NCBI RefSeq assembly: GCF_007751035.1
Contig: NZ_CP036433.1
Span: 5,189,001 to 5,253,000, forward strand
DNA: 64,000 nt
Direction: 5' to 3'
Source of the DNA: Lignipirellula cremea
Lineage (GTDB): Bacteria; Planctomycetota; Planctomycetia; Pirellulales; Pirellulaceae
Numbering within the stretch: the first letter of the stretch is position 1; each line of letters opens with the position of its first letter. Made by a program: the position numbers and the translations under genes. Below are positions 16,856 through 27,340 of this stretch, piece by piece. Under the pieces are notes generated by a model. The model ran no database searches and was not told the origin of the DNA. It saw nothing but the letters and a program-made list of their open reading frames with translations.

Positions 16856-18949
16856 TTACTTTTTGGGTCGCGGTATGTGCGAACCGCCTTTGGGTTTGCC
16901 TTTCGACCCGCGGCCGCGGCCCCGTTTTCCTTGGGGCTTGTACGATTCGTTCGGGGCCTGGTCGAGCGGCTGTCCGACCGAGTCACGCAGTTTCATCACG
17001 CGATCCCGAATGGCGGCCGCCCTTTCGAACTCTAACGCCTCGGCGGCGGCGAGCATTTCGGCTTCCAGTTCGCGGATGAATTCGTCGGTGATGTATTCGG
17101 TTTCGTCATTCTTGCCAGCGGCTGCGGCGGCCTGGCGGTGGGCGGCGGCCGCGTTCTCGATCCCGCCGCGAATCGTTTTGCGAATGGTTTCCGGCGTGAT
17201 GCCGTGCTCTTCGTTATAAGCCTGCTGCAGGGCGCGGCGGCGGTCGGTTTCTTCCATCGCCAGCCGCATGGATTCCGTCACGCGGTCGGCGTACAGAATC
17301 ACCTTGGCGTTAACGTTACGGGCTGACCGACCGATCGTTTGAATGAGCGAGGTTTCGCTGCGCAGGAAGCCTTCCTTGTCCGCGTCCAGAATGGCGACCA
17401 GCGACACTTCGGGCAGGTCGAGTCCTTCCCGCAGCAGGTTCACGCCGATCAGCGCCTCGAAACGTCCTTCGCGCAGCTCCCGGAGTAACTCGACCCTTTC
17501 AAAAGCGTCGAGTTCGCTGTGCAGCCATTTACAGGCGATGCCCTGTTCATTGAGAAAGGCAGACAGATCTTCCGCCAGGCGTTTGGTGAGCGTGGTGACC
17601 AGCACCCGTTCGTTGACCGCGGACCGTTCGCGGATCTGCTCCAGCAGGTGGGGCACCTGGCCGCGGGCTGGCAGCACTTCGATGACGGGATCCAGCAAGC
17701 CGGTAGGGCGGATCAGTTGCTCGACCACTTCGCCGCCGGTCGTGTTCAGTTCGTAGTCGTTGGGAGTCGCCGAGACGAACACCGCCTGAGGGATCCGTTT
17801 CTCCCACTCTTCAAATTTTAAAGGACGGTTGTCGAGCGCGCAAGGCAGTCGAAAGCCGTGATCGACCAGCGTGGTTTTCCGGCTGCGATCGCCTGCGTAC
17901 ATCGCCCTGATCTGGGGCAGCGTGACGTGCGATTCGTCGACAATTACCAGGAAATCGTCGTCGGGAAAGTAGTCGTACAGCGTTTCCGGCGGCTCGCCTG
18001 GTTGTCTTCCTGAAAGCAGCCGGCTGTAGTTTTCAATGCCGGGGCAGCGGCCCGTTTCCAGCATCATTTCCATATCGAAGCGGGTCCGGGCGTTAAGGCG
18101 TTGCGCCTCGAGCAGCTTGCCCTGGTCGCGAAACAGCTTAAGTTGCCCTTCGAGTTCTTTCCGCATCTCCTCCACGGCGGCCCCAATGCGGTCCTCCGGC
18201 ATGACGAAGTGCTTGGCCGGATAGACGAAAATCTGTTCTTCGGTGCTGATCGCCTCGCCGGAGACGGGATTGATGATTGAGAGCTTGTCGACCTCGTCGC
18301 CCCAAAGCTCGATGCGGTAGGCGAATTCCTCGTACGACGGCCAGACTTCCACGCAGTCGCCCCGCACGCGGAACTTGCCGCGTTCAAAGGAGACGTCGTT
18401 CCGTTCGTACTGGATATCGATGAGCTTCATCAGCATGGTGTCGCGGTCGATGACCTGCTCGCGCACCAGGCTGACCATCATCGCCTTGTAATCTTTGGGC
18501 GAACCGAGACCGTAAATGCACGACACGCTGGCGACAATCAGCACGTCGCGTCGGCTTACCAGGGCGCTGGTCGAAGCCAGCCGCAGGCGGTCGATTTCCT
18601 CGTTGATCGAGGCGTCTTTCTCGATATAGATATCCCGCTGGGGGATGTACGCTTCCGGCTGGTAGTAGTCGTAATAACTGACAAAGTAATGCACCGCGTT
18701 GAGCGGGAAGAACTCTTTGAATTCGGAATACAGCTGGGCGGCCAGCGTTTTATTGTGCGAGATTACCAGCGTCGGCTTCTGCAGACGCTGCACGACATTC
18801 GCCATGGTAAACGTCTTGCCAGAACCGGTGACTCCCAGCAATACCTGGGTGGGCTTGCCTGCCTGGAGCTCCCGTGTCAGCTTGTCGATGGCTTGCGGCT
18901 GATCGCCGGCCGGCTCAAACGGGGCTTGCAATTGAAACTGCACGCACAC
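16856..18949 (-). CDS. uvrB: UvrABC system protein B
   Basis: Helicase-like damage-verification subunit of nucleotide excision repair. Walker A is [16 protein letters not shown], the DNA-separating beta-hairpin region is [15 protein letters not shown], the Walker B-type motif is [15 protein letters not shown], and helicase motifs such as [15 protein letters not shown] and QTIGRSARN follow. A C-terminal UVR motif ([20 protein letters not shown]) is the UvrC contact. A basic, Gly/Lys-rich tail follows. The frame extends to 19300, but homology begins at [18 protein letters not shown], so I place the start at a GTG (18949, or 18943) behind a G-rich stretch; this gives about 697 residues, close to the family length. 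A perfect 20-bp palindrome (19044-19063) lies upstream. Confidence 0.95.
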   Translation of the reverse strand: MCVQFQLQAPFEPAGDQPQAIDKLTRELQAGKPTQVLLGVTGSGKTFTMANVVQRLQKPTLVISHNKTLAAQLYSEFKEFFPLNAVHYFVSYYDYYQPEAYIPQRDIYIEKDASINEEIDRLRLASTSALVSRRDVLIVASVSCIYGLGSPKDYKAMMVSLVREQVIDRDTMLMKLIDIQYERNDVSFERGKFRVRGDCVEVWPSYEEFAYRIELWGDEVDKLSIINPVSGEAISTEEQIFVYPAKHFVMPEDRIGAAVEEMRKELEGQLKLFRDQGKLLEAQRLNARTRFDMEMMLETGRCPGIENYSRLLSGRQPGEPPETLYDYFPDDDFLVIVDESHVTLPQIRAMYAGDRSRKTTLVDHGFRLPCALDNRPLKFEEWEKRIPQAVFVSATPNDYELNTTGGEVVEQLIRPTGLLDPVIEVLPARGQVPHLLEQIRERSAVNERVLVTTLTKRLAEDLSAFLNEQGIACKWLHSELDAFERVELLRELREGRFEALIGVNLLREGLDLPEVSLVAILDADKEGFLRSETSLIQTIGRSARNVNAKVILYADRVTESMRLAMEETDRRRALQQAYNEEHGITPETIRKTIRGGIENAAAAHRQAAAAAGKNDETEYITDEFIRELEAEMLAAAEALEFERAAAIRDRVMKLRDSVGQPLDQAPNESYKPQGKRGRGRGSKGKPKGGSHIPRPKK

Positions 18950-19011
18950 CCCCAGGGGGAAGGAAACAGGGGAAGGAATAATCGCTGCGGCCAAACGTTC
19001 GATTATACCGA

Positions 19012-19017
19012 AAATCG
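19012..19017 (-). promoter_or_regulatory. Candidate -10 element upstream of uvrB
   Basis: A perfect TATAAT on the minus strand, 63-68 bp upstream of the proposed uvrB GTG start. No convincing -35 element is visible at the usual spacing. Confidence 0.3.
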
Positions 19018-19043
19018 GCCGACCGGAGCAGGCTGGCAAGGGC

Positions 19044-19063
19044 GGCCCTGCTGCAGCAGGGCC
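19044..19063. repeat. 20-bp perfect palindrome between the FAH gene and uvrB
   Basis: GGCCCTGCTGCAGCAGGGCC is fully self-complementary. It could be an operator for uvrB or the stem of a terminator for the upstream hydrolase gene (no T-run follows). It does not resemble a LexA box known to me. Confidence 0.5.
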
Positions 19064-19133
19064 AGGGGGCATGCGAGGGGACGGCCCTGGCGGCAAACGC
19101 GCAGGGCGATAACCGCCAGGAGAGGGAGCCGAT

Positions 19134-20153
19134 TCAGTCGCTCCGCATTTGCGGCATGGCGATGGTATTTCGCAGCACGCCAAGCTCGGCGCTTTCCAGA
19201 GAGATCGTATCGCCGGGCGACAGCCAGCGATCGAGTTCCAGGCCGCAGCCGCCGGGCAGGGTTCCGACGCCGATGAAGTCGCCCGGGTAGAGTGTTTCAT
19301 CCTGCGAGATGTACGACACGATTTCCGGGATGCGATGCTGGATTTCGGCCGTGCTGCATTCGGTCCAGATTTCGTCGTTCACGCGGACCTGCATCGTCAG
19401 CTGATAGGGGTTATCAATTTCGTCGGTCGTAACCAGATAAGGACCCATGGCGTTGCCAGTGTCGAAGTCTTTCCCCTTGGCGGGGCCCAGGCGACCTTGC
19501 ATCTCGTGGAGCTGCACGTCGCGAGCGCTAAAATCGTTAAACAGGGAATAACCGGCAACGTACTCCATCGCGTTCACAGGCGAAATATTGTAGCCCTGCT
19601 TGCCGATAAACAGGCCGAATTCCAGCTCGAAGTCGAGTTTCTCGGTGTACGACGGCCAGACGACTTCGGCCTCGGGACCGACCACCGAACGCGGATTCCC
19701 CTTGTAGTATAAGGGACGCTCATACCAGACCGCCGGCGGCCGCAACAACGGTCGGCGAAGCACCGAGCGGGACAATCGATTGACCCAGCCCAGCGCGGGC
19801 GACCGCCAGTGGGCGGCCGTCTGCATGCACTGGGTTAAATGCCGCTCGTACGACAGGCAATCCCGCAACGACGAGGGCCGCGGCAAGGGCGCCAGCAACG
19901 TGAGGTCCGCCAAAGGCGCCAGGCAGGCGGCCGGTCGCTCTGCTTCCGCCAGGGCGACCAGTTCGCGAGTTTTTTCCATCGCGGCTGGCCCCGCTTCCAG
20001 CAGAGCGAGCATGCTGGCAAAATGGGATGTCGAAGCTTCCCCATGAGCCTCGGCCGCCGCCTTGAGGAAAACGACCGTCTGGCCGTCGTGCAGGAGCGCC
20101 GCGACGAGCGGCGGTCCGTGCTCCCGATCGCTGCGGCAGGTCAACAATTTCAT
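19134..20153 (-). CDS. Fumarylacetoacetate hydrolase family protein
   Basis: A 339-residue member of the FAH superfamily (metal-dependent C-C hydrolases, decarboxylases and isomerases of aromatic or sugar-acid catabolism). The metal-site region reads LDFELEFGLFIGKQG, followed by YSLFNDFSARDVQ, GPAKGKDFDTGNAMGPYLV and YPGDFIGVGTLPGG, all characteristic. The N-terminal 80 residues form the variable domain. The frame is open to 20402, but MKLLTCRSDREHG at 20153 with GGGAAC upstream is the sensible start. The stop is 184 bp upstream of uvrB on the same strand. The exact substrate is unknown. Confidence 0.85.
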   Translation of the reverse strand: MKLLTCRSDREHGPPLVAALLHDGQTVVFLKAAAEAHGEASTSHFASMLALLEAGPAAMEKTRELVALAEAERPAACLAPLADLTLLAPLPRPSSLRDCLSYERHLTQCMQTAAHWRSPALGWVNRLSRSVLRRPLLRPPAVWYERPLYYKGNPRSVVGPEAEVVWPSYTEKLDFELEFGLFIGKQGYNISPVNAMEYVAGYSLFNDFSARDVQLHEMQGRLGPAKGKDFDTGNAMGPYLVTTDEIDNPYQLTMQVRVNDEIWTECSTAEIQHRIPEIVSYISQDETLYPGDFIGVGTLPGGCGLELDRWLSPGDTISLESAELGVLRNTIAMPQMRSD

Positions 20154-20482
20154 GATTCGTTCCCGTTGCGAGGATGCGGCCGCCGAGGATAATAGGTCAG
20201 AAGTTTGGTGCTGCGGCGTTCCGAATCCTGGCTGTCGCCAGTATAAACCGTTTCCTGCAGGGCCAAAGGGCCAGCCTCGGGCTCCTGCGACCCGGATTGC
20301 CGGAGGCGAGCCACAGTCCAACCGGTTCCGCCGCCGATAGGAAGGTTGTGCGGAAAAACCACCGACAGAAGCTGGCGCCCGCCGGTGAAACAAACGTCCC
20401 ATCGTGGTAAAGTTTCTCTGGCAAACTTGCCGTACCGATCCTTTTTGCTTTCTTCCAGAACCTTTCCATTCGATCTAACTTT
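20154..20482. other. Divergent intergenic region, FAH gene/E2 gene
   Basis: 329 bp between divergent starts. The last 80 bp before the E2 gene are T-rich on the plus strand (CCTTTTTGCTTTCTTCC) without a recognisable Shine-Dalgarno motif. No gene, terminator or clear promoter pair was recognised. Confidence 0.5.
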
Positions 20483-21700
20483 ATGACCATCGAACTGAAT
20501 ATTCCCCAAGTTGGCGAGTCGATCCAAGAGGTACAGATCGGACAATGGCTGAAACAGGAGGGCGACTACGTCGAACAGGATGAGACGATCGTCGAGCTGG
20601 AAACCGACAAAGCGTCGGTTGAGTTGCCTGCCCCGCAATCCGGCGTACTCACCAAAATCCTCAAAAAGAAGGGGCAAATGGTCTCGATCGGCGAAACGGT
20701 CGGCCATATTGATCCCAACGGCAAGCCCACCGCCGGCAATAGCGGCAAGGCTGAAAAGAGCAAACCCGCCGGCAACAGCAGTTCCGCCAGCGACAAAGGC
20801 CAGACGAACCGCAGCCAGCCCGCCGAATCCCGCGATTTGAATTCCGACGATCCGGCCGTTTCCCCGGCCGTACGACGCCTGCTGCGGGAGCACCACCTGA
20901 CCGCCGACGAAGTCAAAGCGACTGGCGAACATGGCCGATTGTTGAAAGAAGACGTGCAACGCCATGTCGAGCAGCACCAGGCCAGCAGCGAAAACAACGG
21001 CGCTCTGGAAGAGATCGTTCCCATGAGCCTGATTCGCCGCCGGATTGCCGAGCGGCTGGTTTCGGCCCAGCAGCAGGCCGCGCTGCTGACCACGTTCAAC
21101 GAAATCGACATGACGGCCGTCATGGCGCTCCGTTCGCAGTTTCAGGAAAATTTCCTGAAACGTTACAATATCAAGCTCGGCTTCATGTCGTTCTTTATCA
21201 AAGCGGCCGTCGACGCGCTCAAGCAGTTCCCGGCCGTCAACGCCGAGGTGCGGGGAACCGATATTGTTTACCGCAATTACTATCATGTCGGCGTCGCCAT
21301 TGGCGGCGGACGCGGGCTGGTCGTGCCGGTGCTGAGGCACGCCGAACGGATGAGCTTTGCCGAAATTGAACAGGCCATTGCCGATTTCGGCCAGCGGGCC
21401 GCAGCGAACAAAATTACGCCCGATGAACTCGACGGCGGCACCTTTACCATCAGCAATGGCGGCATTTATGGGTCGTTGTTGTCGACGCCGATTGTCAACC
21501 CGCCTCAGTCCGGCGTGCTGGGCATGCATGCCATTGTCGAGCGCCCTGTCGCCCTTAACGGACAGGTGGTGATCCGGCCGATGATGTATGTCGCTTTGAC
21601 TTACGATCACCGTCTGGTCGACGGTCGCGAGGCGGTCACCTTCCTCAAGCGCATTCGTGAAGCCATCGAAGACCCGGCCCGCATGCTGATCGAAGTGTAG
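20483..21700 (+). CDS. sucB: Dihydrolipoamide acyltransferase (E2), 2-oxoglutarate dehydrogenase type
   Basis: Core E2 enzyme of a 2-oxo acid dehydrogenase complex, transferring the acyl group from lipoyllysine to CoA. The lipoyl domain occupies residues 1-75, with the lipoylated lysine at about 43 in [10 protein letters not shown] Ser/Asn/Lys-rich linker follows. The E1/E3-binding domain is at about 115-150 ([13 protein letters not shown]). The catalytic domain runs from about 175 to 405 with [31 protein letters not shown] and the active-site [12 protein letters not shown]. The 405-residue length and single lipoyl domain fit succinyltransferase. The E1 (sucA) and E3 genes are not in the window, so the assignment to 2-oxoglutarate rather than another complex rests on sequence alone. 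Confidence 0.92.
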   Translation: MTIELNIPQVGESIQEVQIGQWLKQEGDYVEQDETIVELETDKASVELPAPQSGVLTKILKKKGQMVSIGETVGHIDPNGKPTAGNSGKAEKSKPAGNSSSASDKGQTNRSQPAESRDLNSDDPAVSPAVRRLLREHHLTADEVKATGEHGRLLKEDVQRHVEQHQASSENNGALEEIVPMSLIRRRIAERLVSAQQQAALLTTFNEIDMTAVMALRSQFQENFLKRYNIKLGFMSFFIKAAVDALKQFPAVNAEVRGTDIVYRNYYHVGVAIGGGRGLVVPVLRHAERMSFAEIEQAIADFGQRAAANKITPDELDGGTFTISNGGIYGSLLSTPIVNPPQSGVLGMHAIVERPVALNGQVVIRPMMYVALTYDHRLVDGREAVTFLKRIREAIEDPARMLIEV

Positions 21701-21830
21701 TCCGTCCGCACGCAGGACAATCGGCCGGGAAACGGTTCCCGGTTCGTGCAGGGAGGGAGGAGCGAGAAGGATGACTGTCCTTCGATTTCCTTCGCTTCTA
21801 AATTCGACGTCCCCAAGCGAAGGACGATAA

Positions 21831-22388
21831 CTACCGTCCTTTTTCCGCTATCTGGATCGCGTGAACCAGGGCGGCCACTCCGGCGTGGGCGACTTCTGCG
21901 TCCTGCTCGCCGGTGGCTCCCCCGACGCCGACGGCTCCGATTACCTGGCCGTCGACCATTATCGGCACGCCGCCTTTAAGGCTGGTAAACTTCCCGCCGC
22001 TGACGGCCGCCGCCTGTTCCACCGCCAGGCTCAACTGCGTGTTGACTTCTTTACCGGGCGGCAGCGGACCCGTTTCGCCGCGTTTGGTGGCGGCCGTGGT
22101 AGCTTTGGTCATCGACGTATACACGCTGCCGGGTCGAGCGCCGTCCATCCGGGCGAACGCCAGCAGATGCCCGCCGTCGTCGACGACGGAGATATTCACC
22201 TGAACCTGCATTTCTTCCGCCTTGACCAGGGCGGCGGCGATCGCGGCCTGGGCGCCAGCCAGATTCAGCCGCACCTGATTACGCGTAATCAGTCCCCCAG
22301 GGGATGGCGGTTCAGCCGCGGAAAGGGCCGGGAGGCTTCCCAGGGTCATCGCCACTGCCAGGGCAAGAATCCGGTTCGTTTTTGTCAT
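21831..22388 (-). CDS. Secreted GlcG/HbpS-like (DUF336) protein
   Basis: A 185-residue protein with a signal peptide (MTKTNRILALAVAMTLGSLPALSAAEP). The mature part is one GlcG/HbpS-type domain: AAIAAALVKAEEMQVQVNI, VVDDGGHLLAFARMDGAR, then KGGVPIMVDGQVIGAVGVGG and EQDAEVAHAG. The family includes the haem-interacting extracellular protein HbpS and GlcG of unknown role; haem binding here would be inference. The frame opens at 22496, but the ATG at 22388, with GGAG upstream, starts the signal peptide. It lies 144 bp downstream of metH on the same strand; cotranscription is uncertain. Confidence 0.85.
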   Translation of the reverse strand: MTKTNRILALAVAMTLGSLPALSAAEPPSPGGLITRNQVRLNLAGAQAAIAAALVKAEEMQVQVNISVVDDGGHLLAFARMDGARPGSVYTSMTKATTAATKRGETGPLPPGKEVNTQLSLAVEQAAAVSGGKFTSLKGGVPIMVDGQVIGAVGVGGATGEQDAEVAHAGVAALVHAIQIAEKGR

Positions 22389-22532
22389 CGTCAGGGATCT
22401 CCAGGCGCAAAGAATGCCGCCCTCTGCCGGCGACATCGAGGTATACAACCAACAGGCCAGCGGCGACGCCCTCGCGTTCCTCGGCGGGAGAAACACGATT
22501 GTAATGCCAGCCAGCAGGACGCTGTGAAAAAA

Positions 22533-25500
22533 TTAGCTGGCCGGCGTGTAGCCGAGGTTGGGGGCGAGCCAGCGTTCGATCTCGGCGACCGACATCCCTT
22601 TCCGTCGAGCGTAGTCTTCGACCTGGTCTTTGCTGATCCGGTCGACGGAAAAATACCGCGCTTCGGGATGGGCGAAGTACAGGCCGCTGACGCTGGCAGC
22701 TGGCCACATGGCGAAGTGCTCGGTCAGGTCAACGCCCGCCGTTTTCTCGCCTTCGAGCAGGTCGAACAGGATCCGCTTCTCGGTGTGGTCGGGCTGCGCG
22801 GGGTAGCCGGGCGCCGGCCTGATGCCGCGATACCTTTCTTTGATCAGATCTTCAGGCGTAAGGCTTTCGTCGACGCCAAAGCCCCAGTCACGCCGCGCCT
22901 GGGCGTGCAGGTATTCGGCGAACGCTTCGGCAAACCGGTCGGCGAGTGCTTTGACCATGGTGGAGTTGTAGGTATCGCCGTCGCGGTCGTATTCGGCCGC
23001 CAGATCGGAACAGCCGTGGCCGGACGTCACGATAAAGGCGCCCAGGTAGTCCTGCCGGCCGCTGTCGAGCGGAGCGATGTAATCGCTCAAAGCGCGGAAG
23101 CAGCTTTGGCCCTTGCGCTCCCATTGTTGCCGTAGCGTGTGGAACCGGGTGAGCTCTGTCGTGCGGGTGTCATCGGTGAACAGGCAGATATCGTCGCCGT
23201 CGGAGCCTGCCGGCCAGAAGCCGTACACGCCACGCGCCTGGAGTAGTTTTCCTTCCAGGATCCGGTTGAGGACCGTCTGCGCGTCGGCGAACAGTTCCCG
23301 GGCGGCCTGCCCGACGACTTCGTCCTCCAAAATGGCGGGGTATTTGCCCCGCAGTTCCCAGGCCTGGAAAAACGGCGACCAGTCGACGTATTCCAGCAGC
23401 TGCTCCAGCGGGACGTTGTCCAGCACTTTGGCGCCCAGGAAGGCCGGCTGCGGGATCGACACGCTGCTCCAGTCGGTGACGAACTTTCGTTCGCACGTTT
23501 CCGCATAGGGGGTGAGCGTCACCTGCTGCCGTTTGTTGAACGAATTGAGCAGGCTCTCCTGTTCCTGGAGGTTTTTCTGGACGAACTCCTCGCGATGGTC
23601 GTCGCTGAGAAGTTTTTCCACCACGCCGACGCTGCGCGAAGCATCCAGCACATGCACCGTGGGCTGGGTGTAACCGGGCGCGATCCGCACGGCCGTGTGC
23701 TTGGCGCTGGTCGTGGCTCCACCGATGAGCAGCGGCAGTCGGAAATCCAGCCGTCCCATTTCCCGCGCGACATGGGCCATTTCATCAAGGCTGGGGGTAA
23801 TGAGCCCCGACAGACCGATGATGTCGACGCCCTCGGCGATGGCCGTTTCCAGGATTTTCTCACAGGAGACCATCACGCCCAGGTCGATCACTTCAAAGTT
23901 GTTGCAGGCCAGCACCACGCCGACAATGTTCTTGCCGATGTCGTGCACATCGCCTTTGACGGTGGCCAGCAGGATCTTGCCGCGGAATTCCTGCTCGGCT
24001 TCGCCGTGTTCTTCTTTTTCCTTCTCCATAAACGGGAGCAGGTAGTTGACCGCTTTTTTCATCACGCGGGCCGACTTGACCACCTGGGGCAGGAACATTT
24101 TGCCGGCGCCGAACAGGTCGCCGACCACGTTCATGCCGTCCATCATGGGGCCTTCGATGATCCGCAGGCAGCGATCATATTTGGCGCGGGCTTCTTCGAC
24201 GTCCTCCTCGATGAACTGGTCGATCCCTTTGACCAGGGCGTGCTGCAGCCGTTTTTCGACCGGTTGCTCGCGCCATTCCATGTTGGCGGCCGCTTTGACC
24301 TTGCCGGTGTCTTTGACGGACTCGGCCAGCTCCAGCAGGCGATCGGTCGCATCGGGCCGACGATTGAAGAGAACGTCTTCCACCCTTTCGAGCAGCTCTT
24401 TGGGAACCTCTTCGTAGACTTCCAGCTGGCTGGCGTTGACGATGCCCATATCGAGCCCGGCCTGGATGGCGTGATACAGGAAGGCCGAGTGGATCGCCTC
24501 GCGGACGACATCGTTGCCGCGGAACGAGAACGATACGTTGCTGACGCCGCCGGACACCTTGGCGCCGGGGCACTCTTTTTTGATCTGGCGGACGGCTTCG
24601 ATGAAGTTGATGGCGTAGTTGTTGTGCTCTTCGAGCCCGGTGGCGACGGTCAGGATATTGGGGTCAAAGATCACATCTTCGGGCGGGAAGCCGATCTCTT
24701 CGGTCAGGATTTTGAACGCCCTTTTGCAGATGGCGACTTTGTGGTCGATCTCGACCGCCTGGCCCGTTTCGTCAAAGGCCATCACTACGACAGCGGCTCC
24801 GTACTGGCGGATCAGCCGGGCCTGCTTCATAAACTTGGGCAGGTCGTCCTTGATGGCGATCGAGTTGACAATCGCCTTGCCCTGCACGCATTTCAGGCCG
24901 GCTTCGATGATCTCCCATTTGGAGCTATCGATCATGATCGGCGCCGAGGCGATATCGCGCTCGTTGGCGATCAGGTTGAGGAAGGTCGTCATGGCGGCGG
25001 GCCCGTCGAGCAGGGCGTCGTCCATGTTGACGTCGATAATGCTGGCGCCGCCTTCGACCTGTTCCCGCGCAATGTGCAGGGCGTCTTCAAATTTTTCGTC
25101 GCGAATCAGTCGGGCGAACTTCCGCGAGCCGGTCACGTTCGTCCGCTCGCCGACCATGATAAAGTTGGACTCGGGGCGGATCGTCAGGGCCTCGCTGCCG
25201 CTAAGACGCGTGAACGAAGGCACCGTGATGCGGCCGCGGGGCCGGGTCCGCTTGACCCGCTCCGCGATCGCCGAGATATGCTCCGGCGAAGTGCCGCAGC
25301 AACCGCCCACAATGTTGACCCAGCCGTTCTCGGCGAATTCCCCCACCTGACCGGCCATATCGGAAGGCGTCAGCACAAACTTGCCCATGTCGTCCGGCAA
25401 GCCGGCGTTGGGGTGGCAGCTGATCGGCACGGTGGCGAAATGCGACAAGTCTTCCAGCAAAGGCCGCATCGCCGCGGGGCCCACGGCGCAGTTCATGCCG

Positions 25501-26252
25501 ACGCTAAGCAGCGGGAAGTGCGATACCGAGTTCCAGAACGCTTCCACGGTTTGGGCCGAGACAAAGGTCGTCTGGCTCTCGTTAAAGCAGCCGGACACCA
25601 TGACCGGTACGATCAGGCCCGAGTCCCGCCGATGATTGGCGATGGCGAACAACGCGCTTTTGACGTTGAGCGTATCAATGAACGTTTCCAGTAGAATAAT
25701 ATCGACGCCCGCTTCCACCATGGCGGCGACCTGCTCGTAGTACGAGGCAGCCATTTCGTCGAAGGTCGAAGGCCGGGCGGCCGGATCATCGCTGGTCGAA
25801 ATGGTCAACATGCGGGTCGTCGGGCCGATCGAACCGGCCACGAATCGCGGCTTGTCCGGCGTGCGTTCCGTGTATTCGTCCGCCGCTTTGCGGGCGCATT
25901 GGACCGCCGCTGTATTGATCTCGCGGACGAGCTCCAGGGGCAGGTCGAACTCGACCATGCCGACCGGACTGGCGCCGAAGGTGTTGGTTTCGACAATGTC
26001 GGCCCCGGCGGCATAGTATTGCCGGTGGATATCGGTGATCGCCTCGGGCATCGTCAGGCAGAGGATATCGCAGAAGTTTTTGAGATCCTTGGTGTGCCCG
26101 GCGAAGCGTTCGCCGCGCACATCTTCCTCGGTGAGCTTCAGCCGCTGGAGCATGGTGCCCATCGCGCCGTCCAGGACCAGGATGCGATCCTCAAGTAGCT
26201 CTTCGATCAACGATGTCGAGTGGGGGCGTTCAACCGTAGCCATTTCAACCAT
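22533..26252 (-). CDS. metH: Cobalamin-dependent methionine synthase
   Basis: Transfers a methyl group from methyltetrahydrofolate via methylcobalamin to homocysteine. All four modules are present in 1239 residues. The homocysteine module has zinc cysteines in GMNCAVGPA and [11 protein letters not shown]. The pterin-binding module starts at [17 protein letters not shown]. The B12 module carries the DxHxxG motif in [16 protein letters not shown]. The C-terminal SAM-dependent reactivation domain contains [20 protein letters not shown]. The start is ATG 26252 or the in-frame ATG at 26243; neither has a clear ribosome-binding site. It is complete and of normal length. No cobalamin riboswitch could be recognised in the upstream region. 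Confidence 0.97.
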   Translation of the reverse strand: MVEMATVERPHSTSLIEELLEDRILVLDGAMGTMLQRLKLTEEDVRGERFAGHTKDLKNFCDILCLTMPEAITDIHRQYYAAGADIVETNTFGASPVGMVEFDLPLELVREINTAAVQCARKAADEYTERTPDKPRFVAGSIGPTTRMLTISTSDDPAARPSTFDEMAASYYEQVAAMVEAGVDIILLETFIDTLNVKSALFAIANHRRDSGLIVPVMVSGCFNESQTTFVSAQTVEAFWNSVSHFPLLSVGMNCAVGPAAMRPLLEDLSHFATVPISCHPNAGLPDDMGKFVLTPSDMAGQVGEFAENGWVNIVGGCCGTSPEHISAIAERVKRTRPRGRITVPSFTRLSGSEALTIRPESNFIMVGERTNVTGSRKFARLIRDEKFEDALHIAREQVEGGASIIDVNMDDALLDGPAAMTTFLNLIANERDIASAPIMIDSSKWEIIEAGLKCVQGKAIVNSIAIKDDLPKFMKQARLIRQYGAAVVVMAFDETGQAVEIDHKVAICKRAFKILTEEIGFPPEDVIFDPNILTVATGLEEHNNYAINFIEAVRQIKKECPGAKVSGGVSNVSFSFRGNDVVREAIHSAFLYHAIQAGLDMGIVNASQLEVYEEVPKELLERVEDVLFNRRPDATDRLLELAESVKDTGKVKAAANMEWREQPVEKRLQHALVKGIDQFIEEDVEEARAKYDRCLRIIEGPMMDGMNVVGDLFGAGKMFLPQVVKSARVMKKAVNYLLPFMEKEKEEHGEAEQEFRGKILLATVKGDVHDIGKNIVGVVLACNNFEVIDLGVMVSCEKILETAIAEGVDIIGLSGLITPSLDEMAHVAREMGRLDFRLPLLIGGATTSAKHTAVRIAPGYTQPTVHVLDASRSVGVVEKLLSDDHREEFVQKNLQEQESLLNSFNKRQQVTLTPYAETCERKFVTDWSSVSIPQPAFLGAKVLDNVPLEQLLEYVDWSPFFQAWELRGKYPAILEDEVVGQAARELFADAQTVLNRILEGKLLQARGVYGFWPAGSDGDDICLFTDDTRTTELTRFHTLRQQWERKGQSCFRALSDYIAPLDSGRQDYLGAFIVTSGHGCSDLAAEYDRDGDTYNSTMVKALADRFAEAFAEYLHAQARRDWGFGVDESLTPEDLIKERYRGIRPAPGYPAQPDHTEKRILFDLLEGEKTAGVDLTEHFAMWPAASVSGLYFAHPEARYFSVDRISKDQVEDYARRKGMSVAEIERWLAPNLGYTPAS

Positions 26253-26670
26253 CTGCTAAAGTAATGCAAACTCTACTCGCCGCCGCGTTTACGTCGGAGG
26301 CTTTCCTTCCAACTATCTCAAATCCCTCGTCCGCTGGCAACGCCTGATTGGCCTGCTGCGACATGACGCCACTGCTTGCATCGCGCGTTCCGAAGGGAGG
26401 CGTTGGGCTTCGTCCGCCCAGAATGTCCGGCGGGACCTGGCTTTTTTATTGCCGCCGCGAACTCTCACCAGCCCGGGCGCGTCTATGCAGGTGACGGACG
26501 TTTTCTCTCGGCGACAGAGGGCGTTTTTCTTCCGCCAAGGTGTCTCCAGCGACGAGCATTTTTCCGTTGTCGTCAGATTTTTTGCATCGCGACTTGGGTC
26601 CCACGACAAACGCAGGTAAAATATGAGCAGTTCACGTTACTTTTCTCCCCGCGGCGAGGGAGGTTTACTC
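26253..26670. other. Divergent intergenic region, metH/TPR gene
   Basis: 418 bp between divergent genes. It holds a candidate plus-strand promoter (26594-26622) and a 7-bp inverted repeat, TTGTCGT (26567-26573) and ACGACAA (26603-26609), that brackets the -35 position. I searched by eye for B12 and SAH riboswitch cores on both strands and did not find a convincing one. Confidence 0.5.
26594..26622 (+). promoter_or_regulatory. Candidate promoter for the TPR gene
   Basis: TTGGGT (26594-26599), a 17-bp spacer and TAAAAT (26617-26622), 48 bp upstream of the preferred start. An inverted repeat TTGTCGT/ACGACAA flanks the -35 element and could be an operator. Confidence 0.35.
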
Positions 26671-27246
26671 ATGACCGTGCCTGCAACTGATTTGAATCGC
26701 ATTCGCCGGCGGCAGCTGCTTTCCCAGGCGGAAGGTTATCTGGAACTGATCCTCGGTTTCAACGAGAACTGGACGCTGCCAGCTGACGTTCGCGACCCGC
26801 TTGCCCTGCGAGCGCTGGAAGCGATTGACACTCTGGAGCAAGAGAACTGGCGGAAATCGCACGTGCTGTTTCTCAAAGGACAGACGCTCAGGGCGATGGG
26901 CCAGTATGGAGCTGCTTTGATTCCGCTGGCGGAGGCAAGCGACCTTGCTCCGCGGAACTTGCACATTCACTTGGCGATGGCCTGGTGTCATAAACGCGTC
27001 AACGCCTTGTCGCTGGCGATTTCCGACCTGGAGAACGCGCTGGAGATCGATTCCGAACAGGCGATCGTGCATTACAACCTGGCCTGTTACTGGAGCCTGG
27101 CGAAGAACCCCGCCAGCGCCGCCCGATATCTGGGACAGGCGTTCGATCTCGATCCGGACTATCGAGAAATGGTCGCCGGCGAGTCGGATTTTGACCCGAT
27201 CCGCCATCACCCGGCCTTCCAGCAAGTGATCGGTCTGGTCGTCTAA
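26671..27246 (+). CDS. TPR-repeat protein
   Basis: A 191-residue soluble protein. Three to four tetratricopeptide-like units are visible, for example LFLKGQTLRAMGQYGAALIP (about 65-85), HIHLAMAWCHKRVNALSLAI (about 98-118) and IVHYNLACYWSLAKNPASAA (about 130-150). The C-terminal YREMVAGESDFDPIRHHPAF is the usual closing element of TPR proteins of the type where the last unit ends in FDPIR. The frame opens at 26623, but the ATG at 26671 is preceded by GGGAGG at eight bases and is the better start. No signal peptide. It probably mediates protein contacts; partner unknown. Confidence 0.8.
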   Translation: MTVPATDLNRIRRRQLLSQAEGYLELILGFNENWTLPADVRDPLALRALEAIDTLEQENWRKSHVLFLKGQTLRAMGQYGAALIPLAEASDLAPRNLHIHLAMAWCHKRVNALSLAISDLENALEIDSEQAIVHYNLACYWSLAKNPASAARYLGQAFDLDPDYREMVAGESDFDPIRHHPAFQQVIGLVV

Positions 27247-27264
27247 ACGCCGGACGCTAAAACC

Positions 27265-27290
27265 TCACGGCGCCCTCACCCCGGTGCCGT
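27265..27290. terminator. Weak hairpin between convergent genes
   Basis: ACGGCGCC and GGTGCCGT (one mismatch) can form an 8-bp stem in the 94-bp gap between the convergent TPR and msrP genes. There is no T-run, so terminator function is uncertain. Confidence 0.25.
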
Positions 27291-27340
27291 AACAGGCACG
27301 CCCCGCCCCCCTTCGATCCAATTCGCACGACCGCTAATCG

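Noticed and set aside
26253-26640. Cobalamin riboswitch upstream of metH
   Set aside because: A GCCACTG and a GCCCAGAA...CCGGC string occur on the plus strand, but this is the strand opposite to metH, spacing does not fit the B12 box and the remaining conserved helices are missing. On the metH strand AGCCAGGTCCCGCC is too short a match.
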